NCBI RefSeq assembly: GCF_024713945.1
Contig: NC_134677.1
Coordinates: 8,764,001 to 8,828,000 of the forward strand
Length of the DNA stretch: 64,000 nucleotides
DNA from: Dermatophagoides farinae
Taxonomy: Eukaryota; Arthropoda; Arachnida; Sarcoptiformes; Pyroglyphidae
Reading direction: 5' to 3'
Both the position numbers and the translations under genes were made by a program. The notes beneath the pieces were generated by a model. That model was not told the origin of the DNA. It searched no databases and was given only the letters and a program-made list of their open reading frames with translations. This document shows, piece by piece, positions 29,786 to 39,243 of this stretch. Positions within the stretch are counted from its first letter, which is position 1; each line of letters starts with the position of its first letter.

Positions 29786-32700
29786 CAGAGACAATCTCAT
29801 ACAGGAAAACGGTGAAGAAGAATGAAAAAAAAGGAAGACAAATGATGAAGAAATGAAACGGAAACAAAAAAAATGGTAAAAAAAACTTACGTTTTTCCAT
29901 CTTTCTTTCTTTCTCTGTTTGTTTGTTTGTTTGTTTGAATGGCAAAGAATTGGCAGCCAACAAAAAAAACGAAAGAAAAGAACAAAGTTAATAATAATAA
30001 TAAAAAAAAGGAAACGAAAAAAGAAAGAAACAGAGTAAACAATTTTGGATCACGAGAAAAAAAACGGTGAAAATATTGGTGTTTGTATTGTGTGTGTGTG
30101 TGTGTGAAAGAATCGAATCAAATCAAATCGAATGAATGGACCTTATATATTTGTTTGTGTGTACTGATTGACGGATCTTGATGATGATGATTGTTTGTGT
30201 GTGTGTGTGTGTGTGTATCCAATTCTTACATTAATGTGCAACGAATGAATGAAATTAGATGATGACAATCGTTTTTTTTTTTTTTTTTTTGGTATAGGTT
30301 CTTTATGTGTGTGTGTGTATGTTTATTTATCCGAAATTTTAAGTACGAAGAAAAACAATACACACTTATTATTGAGGGCGCCAGCCAAGTGTTTATTGTA
30401 TAGCATGAAGCAAACCACTTGAGAGTTGTCGTCGTCGTCATCGTCATCGTCGTTGTTGTTGTTGTTGTTGTTGAGATGAGCATTTTTTTCAGATTCAATA
30501 TATTGATTAATTGTTCACTTCACTGTCATTTCTTTCTTGCTTACTTTTTGTTTCAACGAAAAGACCTGTGCCAAAAGTATGCGTGTATAGAGAGGTGTAT
30601 TTCCTGGCAATTTTTTTGTTTTTGAAAATTTGCATCCAAATGACTTTTTTCGTTTTGAGCATCTTCATAGGATTTTTTTTTCTCATTCACTTCATTTCAT
30701 TCCATTCAATTCAAGAGAAGAAAAGAAAAGAAAAGAAAGGAAGAAAAACGCCCATTGAATTGAATTTTCATCATCTTGAATTATCATTAAAAAAACTGAG
30801 AGAAACTGAGATTTTGTTTTCTTCATTTCTTTATTTTGTTTACAGCCTTTTTTTTCTGACTACCGGTTAATTAATGAATTCACAATGAAACGGGTTGACG
30901 TTTTTTTTTTCATCATCTTCTTGTTCTTTTCAAATGAATGATTCAACTGGATTCAAATACAGAGAAAAGATTATGGTGAAATCTGTAATACAAAGCACGA
31001 ATGTTTCAAATGTTAATGTGAGCCTATATTATATATAAATAAATAAATAAGCTTGATCCACAAATTAAAATTCAAAGCTCCATCCCAATACTATCATCAT
31101 CATTCGATGAAAGACACAAACATTTGATTGTATCTTGATCAAAGGGATTAACTTTGGTGGTGGATACTGAGTGAATGAATGAAGATAAAAAAAAAATTGA
31201 CAAGTCAGAATGTTTTGAAAATTAAATTTAAACTCACCTACTATAACGGTCTTTTAGAAATTATACCAAGAATTTAGAAAAGCCTGTATGCGTGTGTGTG
31301 TGTGTGTGTGTGAAAATGAAGAACGTGCTTTCTAACTAATAGCTTGTATATCTGTAGTATAGTGTTTCAGGAATTCTGTGTTTACCAGTGTGTGTGTGTG
31401 CATGTCCAACGAATATAACGAATCACGAATTGACACCGACTGAGAGAATCACATGATACTGGTACATATACTCCATAAGCGGTCCAAATTTTATGACTTT
31501 TATTCAACAATGTTTGGCTTTGATTTTCTCAATTTTCACCATCATTTTTGCACTAATCCATTGTATGATGATTGTTGTTGTCGTTTTTTTTGTGGCCATA
31601 CAATACATGTCATAGACGAAAAAAAAAATTATGACCATTAACAACAACAACCGTAATGACTGTGAATCCATAGATTTCAAACAAAAATAAAGAATATATT
31701 GTTCTGTGTGTTGCATTAAGACAAATCATCATTTATTTAAATTACATCGTATGTATAGCGCCAAACACACAAATGCAATGTTTTTGACAATGAATATAAC
31801 ATCGAAATATATTCAAAGTTTTTCTATGGTTTCCTAAATTTATGAATGAAACCCAATTTGTTATTTGTTGCTGTTGTTGTTTATGAATGAATTGGATTGA
31901 GATTTTTCCATTATTAGAATGATCAATACATACACATATTATTATTGTTTTATTTTCTATTCTATATTGTGTCGCAGACTTTATGCAGCAAAATGTACAA
32001 ATTGTTTGGAATCAATCAATTCCGATGAGCTTGTTATGCGTGTACATGGTTTTGTATATCATTTATCCTGTTTTATTTGCATTTGGTGTAAACGACAATT
32101 GAAAAAAGGCGATAAATTTGCATTACGTGGCCATCAACCAGTATGTGAAACAGATCTAACAAAATCTAATGAACCATCATCACATATTGTGACTACATAT
32201 AGTATGCAACAACAACAATCACAGCATTTATCATTATTGAATCAAACATTGAATCATGATATTGGTGTATATGATATGATCTATGGATTATCCGTACGAA
32301 TGTCACCATCATCATCATCAACAACAACAACAACAACAACAGCAACGACAATAACGATGGCCGATAAACCATTATCATCGCAACCACATTTAACAATGTT
32401 GCAACCACCGGCCTCAAATACATCAACATGTCATCATGATAATACATCAACAGATCATCAGTATTCACCTCGAGCATTAACTAACTGTGATTCGCCAATG
32501 ATTATTAATAAAAACGATCAACAACAACAGCCTCAACTACCACAACAACAACAACAACAACAACCACCACCATCATCAACAACAACAACTTCACAGCCAT
32601 CATATTCATCACCATCTCATCATAATAATACGCCTAATTGCAATAATAGTACAAGTCCGATACCAATTAAACAGGATGGTCGTCGTGGTCCAAAACGACC

Positions 32701-33917
32701 AAGAACTATACTCACTACTGCACAACGTAGAGCATTTAAAGCTTCATTTGAGATTAGTCAGAAACCATGCCGTAAAGTAATGACAAACATTTAAATTACT
32801 TACATTGATTTAATGAATTTTTTTTCTTAGGTTCGTGAAACATTGGCCAAAGAAACTGGTCTTAGTGTTCGTATCGTTCAAGTATGGTTCCAAAATCAAC
32901 GAGCTAAGGTAAACAATTTATAATGCACTTGATTCAAAAAATGTTTATCATTGAAATTTCTTTTTTTTTTTGTTAATGAATAGCTGAAGAAAATTCAAAG
33001 AAAACAACAACAACAACAAATGACACAAGGTGGTGGCGGTAGTATTATAATTGGTAATGGAAGTGAATCAGGTGCTGGTATCGGATCCAGTGATAAATCG
33101 AAAGGTTTGTTTTATTCAATGAGAAAATGAAAAAAAAACAACAACGTCTAATGTGATTTATTTATATCGATTTTCCATTATATATATAGACGATACAACA
33201 GATGACGATGATGATGATCAAGATGATGATGATGATGATGATGAATCTCAACAATTTTCTATTCCTTTTATGTTACAAAGTCCAGATGCTGGTAATATTC
33301 ATTTGAATTTATTATCAATTTTTCTTTGAAATGTTTAACTTTTTCTTATTTATATTGTGTGCTCAGGTTCATATTATTCAGGACGTGGTGATGAAGATGG
33401 TTATGCTTGTAATAAAAGTGAAATGGGCTGTATGGATGATAGTGAAACAAGCCTCTGTGAATTGGACGATAATAATGGAATCAATCGATCATCAAATTCT
33501 GAATCTGATCATCATCAACATCGTTTATCATCGGTTTCTACTACTACACCGGTTAATCATCATCATCAACATCATCATCATCATTCGAATTCATCATTAC
33601 AATTTGGTTCATTATCTTTGATTACAAACAATGTAACAACAGCCATTATGTCGAATAGTGTATCAAATCACCACAATTCAATGTTTTCACCACCACCACC
33701 ACCGCTACCACCATCAACACATCATTCTCATGGTGGTCTAGGACAACAACAACAAATACAACTACAACATGGTCAATCATCAAATAACATGTTAAATTTG
33801 TCGAATAATAATACATTATCAGCATCATCATCGATAACGAATATGACACCAATCGATAAATTGTATTCAATGCAAAATTCTTATTTCAGTAATCCACCAT
33901 CGGAATGTGAATGCTGA
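19002..33917 (+). CDS. Lmx1: LMX1-type LIM-homeodomain transcription factor
   Basis: Six coding exons (19002-19678, 31978-32776, 32831-32908, 32984-33104, 33190-33291, 33367-33917) join in frame to 775 aa. LMX1 proteins are nuclear factors that pattern dorsal limb and neurons in vertebrates and bind AT-rich sites. The N-terminal 160 residues are poly-Ser/Pro/His low complexity. LIM1 spans about residues 172-223 (C-x2-C-x18-H-x2-C-x2-C-x2-C-x16-C-x2-D) and LIM2 about 232-285, with all zinc ligands present. After a Gln/Ser/Thr linker, the homeodomain begins at about 465 ([20 protein letters not shown], then [14 protein letters not shown]) and is nearly identical to vertebrate LMX1A/B. Exon 5 adds an acidic poly-Asp stretch. 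The C-terminus [14 protein letters not shown] matches the LMX1B tail PIDRLYSMQSSYFAS, which separates it from other LIM-homeobox classes. The first ATG is taken as start; an in-frame ATG at 19026 is an alternative. The protein is longer than vertebrate LMX1 (about 380-400 aa) owing to low-complexity expansions. Confidence 0.95.
22455..22481. repeat. Perfect inverted repeat (12 bp arms, 3 bp loop) containing everted AGGTCA half-sites
   Basis: The arms TATATATGACCT and AGGTCATATATA are separated by AAA. The arms contain TGACCT and AGGTCA, an everted repeat of the nuclear-receptor half-site with 3 bp spacing. It lies inside LMX1 intron 1, so it could be a regulatory element or a small hairpin in the pre-mRNA. 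Function is inferred only. Confidence 0.6.
25087..25120. repeat. (AC)17 microsatellite
   Basis: Thirty-four bp of uninterrupted AC repeat inside LMX1 intron 1. Confidence 0.9.
25611..25638. repeat. (CA)14 microsatellite
   Basis: Twenty-eight bp of uninterrupted CA repeat inside LMX1 intron 1. Confidence 0.9.
29755..29780. repeat. (AC)13 microsatellite
   Basis: Twenty-six bp of AC repeat inside LMX1 intron 1. Confidence 0.85.
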
Positions 33918-35380
33918 GAACAACAACAATTGCAAAACACACACACACACACGCACAAAATAAGTATTTTTCACTGTATAAATCATCATCGTCTTGTAAT
34001 AATCAATTTATTATCATCATTTGAACCAAGTTTTTCTTTATCGTTTCTAATCAAACGAAAATTTTTCAACAAAAAAAAGAAGAAAAAAACACTTTTCAAG
34101 ATTGCAATTAATTACATTGATTGGCTAGTCGTTTAAACATTCATCAATTATTTATATAACAAAATATCAGATTGAAATTCATCAGATTCATTCAATTTTT
34201 TTTCTCTCTCTCTCTCTCTCTCTTTTTGTTAAATCATTTCTTCTTTTTCATAATTTTAATCATAACTAGAATCTTATATCATCATCATTTACAACAAATA
34301 CAATGAAGAATCAGGAATTTTGAAATTTGAAAACATGTATTTCATTTGTTTTTTTCCACCATGCATTTCACATATCCATCACCATCATTAACTTAAATTT
34401 AACACACAAAAAAAATATTGATAATTTATTAACAACAAAAAAAAGAAATGTAAAAATTGAAAAATAAAATGTGTGGATCATGAACATTGATGATGATGAT
34501 AAAACTGGTTAGTGGGCGGGTAGTAAACGGGATGGCTCACAACAGGATGTGATTCGATGAATCTTTTGAAAAAAAATTCACACACCTCGTGGGTCAAAAA
34601 AAAAATTCCAACATTTTATTGATGGATTTGTTTATACGGGTCAAAGGGAAATAATTTTCTTTCACAATGAAACCAAGTGTGTAGTGGAAAAATATTTTTT
34701 TTGTTCTGTTTCTCATAAACGGTAACGGTTTTATTCGTTGTAAATGTGCTCGTATAGAATGCATGTATTAATGAATCGAACAATGCGATAAGCGGAGAAC
34801 ATGATGAGGTATCTAGCATGCATGATGACACATGGACAGAATTTGAAAAAAGGGAGAGAAAAAAAAACGATCGTCACATGTCATGAATCTGGTGCATGAT
34901 GATTTGGAATCCGGTAAAACATGCTCCGACGGACACGGTTTTTTTTTGATGCTCTTCAATGATCTAGATTTGTATGATGTGTGTGTGTATGTTGTTTTGT
35001 TGTTGTTGGCACAACAGCTTGTCACTATTGGATTGGTGGATAAACATTTGGAAAAGCCAATGGGTTTTTTTTAGATAAATTCTGTTGTCACCAAAAAGTG
35101 TGTGTGTGTGTGTGTGTGTCGTTGTTGTTTGGACATTGAAGACACAGTTTTTACAGAAGAAAAATTCATTCAACTATTGCGTGTCTAATTGTCGTTGTAT
35201 TTGTTGTTTAATTTTTTGCCATCATCCTCATCATCATCATCATTTTGACAATTTGAAATTTATAATGGAAACAACAATGTAACTGAGTGTGTGTGTGTGT
35301 GTGATATAAAATGGTCGGGAAAATAAGATTTCCATCATGATGATGATGATGATGATAATGATGAAAAGTTATTTCGAAAT
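33918..35380. other. LMX1 3'UTR and intergenic gap
   Basis: The left half is probably the LMX1 3'UTR: an AATAAA at 34463-34468, 546 bp after the stop, is a candidate poly(A) signal. The remainder up to the Gly-rich gene has a GT tract at 35099-35119 and GAT repeats near 35340. No further coding sequence is recognised. Confidence 0.6.
34463..34468 (+). other. Poly(A) signal candidate for LMX1
   Basis: A canonical AATAAA 546 bp downstream of the LMX1 stop codon. No transcript evidence is available. Confidence 0.35.
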
Positions 35381-35782
35381 TCAACGAAAACCGCCCATCA
35401 AATCATCGCCACCAACACCACCAAAACCGAGCTTGTTTCCTAATCCAAAGCCACCAAATTTACCACCACCACCACCACCACCACCACCAACACCGACATT
35501 TGGATATGATTGCATCATATGTATTGGAAGATGATTATGATGATAGAATTTATATACTGGTTTATGTACTGGTATATGGATCGGTATCGGTACTATTTGT
35601 GCGTGTGAAGAAAAAAAACAATCAATAAATGAATCAAAAAAATCATCATACTCACTATAATTATGATGATCATCATGATGTCCACCACCGATGATAATAA
35701 TATCACCACGTTTCTTTTTACCATCAACCATTGAAACAATGATGAACAAAGCTGTAAAAATTATCAAATTTTTCAATTCCAT
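35381..35782 (-). CDS. Small secreted Gly-rich protein A (two exons)
   Basis: Exon 1 (35782-35656) and exon 2 (35592-35381) are separated by a 63 bp intron (donor ATA|GTGAGT, acceptor AAATAG|TAC), giving 112 aa. An unspliced reading through the intron is open but inserts residues unlike the paralogue. The N-terminus is a classic signal peptide (MELKNLIIFTALFIIVSMVDG), so the product is predicted to be secreted. The mature part has GDIIIIGGG, a His/Asp patch, then IPIPIHIPVHKP at the splice junction, and ends with a run of nine Gly and GFG repeats. It shares layout, intron position and phase with the gene at 37596-38184. The composition suggests a cuticular or other structural extracellular protein, but no named family was recognised. 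A TATA-like box lies about 105 bp upstream of the ATG. Confidence 0.8.
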   Translation of the reverse strand: MELKNLIIFTALFIIVSMVDGKKKRGDIIIIGGGHHDDHHNYSEYDDFFDSFIDCFFSSHAQIVPIPIHIPVHKPVYKFYHHNHLPIHMMQSYPNVGVGGGGGGGGGKFGGFGLGNKLGFGGVGGDDLMGGFR

Positions 35783-35885
35783 TTTTGTTGTTGTTGAAAA
35801 ACTATGAATGAAACAAACAAACAAATAAACAGACAGCACACCACATACAAATAAAATATGTGAATGAATACATGTTTTTTTTGGT

Positions 35886-35892
35886 TTTTATA
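35886..35892 (-). promoter_or_regulatory. TATA box candidate for Gly-rich gene A
   Basis: The minus strand reads GGTATAAAAACC, 104-110 bp upstream of the ATG at 35782. The partner gene has the similar GATATAAAAACG upstream of its ATG, which supports both as core promoter elements. Confidence 0.45.
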
Positions 35893-36619
35893 CCTTTGGA
35901 CAAAATGATTTTTTGTTTTACAAAACACTTATATTATAATTATTCCATTCCATCATAATCAACAATCTCATTTGATTCGTTTGTTTGTTTGTTTTTTCGG
36001 TTTTCCACCGAATACGACCGACATTCAAATTTTCATTTCCCGAATTTCAATATTTATTATCTCATACACAACACCGATCAAAAAAAAAGTTCAGGTCCAA
36101 TTGTCGTTGTCGGTCGTGCATGATCAAGTTGAAGTTTGCTATGGAAATAAAAACAATGTAGAAAATCATTTTTAATTACGAAAATTATTTTTTGTTTTTT
36201 TGAAAGTAAAAAAAAAATCAACTTGAAAAACTTTCTATTTCATGATTGATTTGATTGATTAGATTTGGAAGCAAAAAAAAATATCGATCAAGATGATGAT
36301 GATGATGATGATGATTGTGCATACAAAATCAATTATGATTGAATGGAATTGTTTCGATGGTGAATTGATAGAAAAAAAATGTGAAATGATTTAAAATGTA
36401 AATAAACAACACGTAACAGGATGATTGATTGATTGATCGATTGGAGGGGCCAAAAACGCAACAGTAATAAAGATTTTCAGCCAAATATCGATGATGGCGG
36501 ATAATGATGAAAATATCAAATCAGGTGAATATGGATCATCCCTGTGTGTGAAGAATCAATTTTCTCGATGATGACGATGATGATGATTGAGTTTTTTATT
36601 TGTTTTTTTTTCTCTCACT

Positions 36620-36661
36620 TGATAGTGGTCATTTATCATTATCGACTCATGACCACTATCA
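36620..36661. repeat. Perfect inverted repeat, 13 bp arms and 16 bp loop
   Basis: TGATAGTGGTCAT (36620-36632) is the reverse complement of ATGACCACTATCA (36649-36661). The centre lies about 50 bp from the midpoint between the two divergent start codons. The stem is too short for a microRNA precursor; it could be a palindromic factor site or a remnant of the inversion that made the pair. Confidence 0.75.
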
Positions 36662-37450
36662 CCACCAACAGCATGGTGATTGAAAAGTGATCTGATTTAG
36701 GTTCAACGAGGCAAATCATGATCATGGTTTTTGTATGTGTGTGCGTGTGCTATGGTAATAAATCTAGCCGCACAATAAATCATCATTTCATTTCATTTTT
36801 TTTGGGGGGGAATGAGCTACAAAACACTTTTGGAACATTTTCATACAACACAATCTGACCGACAATTTGTGTGTGATTTTTTTTTCTTTAATTAACTCAC
36901 TACTCTATGTATATCATAGACAACCAAATTAGTCACATTTTTTTTTTCTTGATATCAAAAAAAAAACAAACAAACAATTTTTTTCATTTCATTCAAAATT
37001 TGAAACTAGAGACACGGAAATTCGTCCGAAATATATAATATGATCATAATATAATTCAAACCAGACACACACACACACACACGCACAAACACAATTGAGT
37101 TATTGTTTATAAGAGAGAGGGAGACACGAAGATGTCATTGTTTTATCATCAATGGAATAATTAAATCCAATTATTATTAATTATAGTTGGGTCACACACA
37201 CACACACACATAAAATGAAAAATAAAAGAAAAAATGTTTTCAATTTCATTCATCGTCATTCAAAATGATGCTAGAGGCTATCCCGTTTTTTTTTCTTTAA
37301 CCTAAAAAAATAAAACATTGTTATTGCGTGATTTTCGACAAAAAAAAGGGGTGTTGGTTGCAATTGATGAGATTCTCTTTTTATTTAAATACGGGATTAA
37401 TTACCCGTAAAAATTTCTCTTTAATTAAAAATGTTCATTTTTGTTTTTGA

Positions 37451-37457
37451 TATAAAA
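37451..37457 (+). promoter_or_regulatory. TATA box candidate for Gly-rich gene B
   Basis: GATATAAAAACG lies about 140 bp upstream of the ATG at 37596 and resembles the element upstream of the paralogue. Confidence 0.4.
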
Positions 37458-37595
37458 ACGATTGTCTTGTTGTTGTTCAAACATCTCAATACGTTTTTTT
37501 TTTGATTTCTGTGCATCGTGCAAAAATTCTTATCTTGTTTGTTTTGGCAACTGTTTTTTATGTGTGTGTGTGTGTTTCTTGAATATCGAAAAAAA

Positions 37596-38184
37596 ATGTT
37601 GCGTTTCCCGTTGTTCATTACCATTTCATCATTGGCAATCGTATTGGTTCATGGTGGTCAGAGTAAAGGGGGTGATACAATCATTATTGGTGGCGGTGGT
37701 GGTGGTGGTGATGATCATGAGACCAAAATGAGTAAGATTATCATCGAGAATTTTGAAATTTTTTTTCACTATTTCACTTCTTCTTCTTTCTATTTTTCTC
37801 TGCTTTCAAGTTCCAATACCAATTATGATGCCACAACCAAAAACTTATCATCATTCGTATACGAAAATTATTCCAATACATATTCCGGCGCATCAACCAC
37901 ATGTTTTCAACGTCTATGGTGGTCATGGCGGGTACGGTGGCCACGTTGATCATCAAAACTATGATTATTATGGCGGCGGATATGGTGGTGGCGGATATGG
38001 TGGTGGCGGACATTATGATGGTGGATATGGTGGTGGCGGACATGATAGTGGTTATTCTGGTGGATATGGTGGTGGATCTGGAGGAATGGGTGGCCATTAT
38101 AGTAGCTCCGGTTATGGATCTTATAGTAGCCATATGAATCATGGTGGTGGCGATGATGGCTACGGTGGTGGATCATACAAATAA
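37596..38184 (+). CDS. Small secreted Gly-rich protein B (two exons)
   Basis: Exon 1 (37596-37731) and exon 2 (37811-38184) are separated by a 79 bp intron (donor ATGA|GTAAGA, acceptor TTTCAAG|TTCC), giving 169 aa. The ATG was chosen because it opens a signal peptide (MLRFPLFITISSLAIVLVHG) matching the paralogue. The mature protein has GDTIIIGGG, Gly and Asp/Glu/His residues, then IPIPIMMPQP at the junction and IPIHIPAHQP, followed by a long Gly/Tyr/His/Ser tail with GGGYGGGG-type repeats from about residue 85 to the end. Gly-Tyr repeats of this sort occur in arthropod cuticle and silk-like proteins, and in some antimicrobial Gly-rich peptides; the sequence does not decide between them. It shares intron position and phase with the gene at 35381-35782. 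Confidence 0.85.
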
Positions 38185-38338
38185 ATGAAAAAAAAAACAT
38201 TTGAACATTTTCAATTGGAATGTTTCCTTTATTGAAATATAATCGTAAAATGTCGTATATTTTTTATTCATTTTAAAATGAAGTGAAATTTTCATTATAT
38301 CATGCCATTATCATAATTTTCTTTGTAAAATTCAGATA

Positions 38339-38344
38339 AATAAA
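38339..38344 (+). other. Poly(A) signal candidate for Gly-rich gene B
   Basis: An AATAAA, 155 bp after the stop codon, in an A/T-rich 3' region. Confidence 0.4.
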
Positions 38345-38999
38345 TTATTTTTCTATTCTAAAAAATAACGAAATAAAATAAACTAATCGATGAATGAATT
38401 CTATCCAGATGTTCATTTTCGATTAGTGTCATCATCACCATTATCATAAAGGTTCTCGAAATATTGAATTCTGAAAGAATTTATGATCATTATCATTGAA
38501 AAATTCCAAAACGTCTTATGAATAGTATAGTTTAGCACAAACACACATAAATTCTGGTGACCTTTCCATTGTATAAAACAGAATGTTGCCATTAAAAAAA
38601 ATTTTTTTTTAAATAAAACCATTAGCCTGTTTATTGTCGTTGTTGTTGTTTGGTGCCTGTGTGGACACAAGTGTGCTAAATGATCTTTACCCTTGTGAAA
38701 CATGTGTCAAATCATATGATGATGATGATAATGATGATGAGGTCCAATATGATCATAAGTTAGCGTCTGTCTTTTATTTCGTTAGAAAAATCGGTAACCG
38801 GTAAATCGGAACCGGGAACTGGAGATCATAATCTTTAAATTATCATTAAATTTAAAGTATAATGATGATAATGAATTCGACGAAGAGAAAAAAAAAAAAG
38901 AAGTTTTTTCCATCTAAATGTTGACAACATGACAACAGCTTGGAAATGGATGTCATCGATTATTGAAGTATTTAAATCATTCAAAAAGACCAGATTAAA

Positions 39000-39005
39000 T
39001 TTATT
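39000..39005 (-). other. Poly(A) signal candidate for SIN1
   Basis: TTTATT on the plus strand (AATAAA on the minus strand), about 240 bp after the SIN1 stop codon. Confidence 0.35.
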
Positions 39006-39243
39006 GAGAAATGAAAAAAAAACGTATTTCATAAGAACAATCAAAACATTCATGAAAGTGTATGTGTGTGCGATATTTTGAGGAAACAGAATAAAAAATT
39101 TGTAAAACTTGATTATGTATGTAAACGATATAGATAAGGAAAAATTTGGATGATGAAGAAAAAAAAAGAAAAACGAACGAATATCTTTTTGTTTGTTTGT
39201 TGCAAATATCACTTTTGATCACGAAACATTTTCCACCAATCAA

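Larger units (their letters stand above)
19679..31977 (+). other. Lmx1: Giant intron 1 of LMX1 gene (12.3 kb)
   Basis: The intron lies between the LIM1 and LIM2 exons (donor AATAA|GTAAGT, acceptor GTCGCAG|ACT) and splits a Lys codon after two bases. The other introns of this gene are 54-82 bp, so this is an outlier likely to carry enhancers. No embedded gene was recognised; short frames here are translations of T-runs and GT/GTT repeats. CA tracts lie at 25087-25120, 25611-25638 and 29755-29780, GTT tracts near 20265, 21325, 27165 and 27722, and a 12-bp-arm inverted repeat at 22455-22481. Confidence 0.9.
35783..37595. other. Shared divergent upstream region of the two Gly-rich genes
   Basis: This 1.8 kb lies between the start codons of two head-to-head paralogues, so it holds both promoters. 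It contains TATA-like boxes at each end, a 13-bp-arm inverted repeat at 36620-36661 near the midpoint, an imperfect palindrome with a TTAATTA core near 37391-37408, and CA tracts near 37065 and 37195. No coding sequence is recognised. Confidence 0.7.
38185..39243. other. Convergent 3' regions of Gly-rich gene B and SIN1
   Basis: The two genes end facing each other. The left part is the likely 3'UTR of the Gly-rich gene and the right part that of SIN1, with a minus-strand AATAAA at 39005-39000. No coding sequence is recognised between them. Confidence 0.6.

Noticed and set aside
35594-35655. Reading through the intron of Gly-rich gene A as coding (an unspliced, longer frame)
   Set aside because: Good GTGAGT donor and AATAG acceptor lie at exactly the position and phase of the intron in the paralogue, and splicing brings the shared IPIP motif together.
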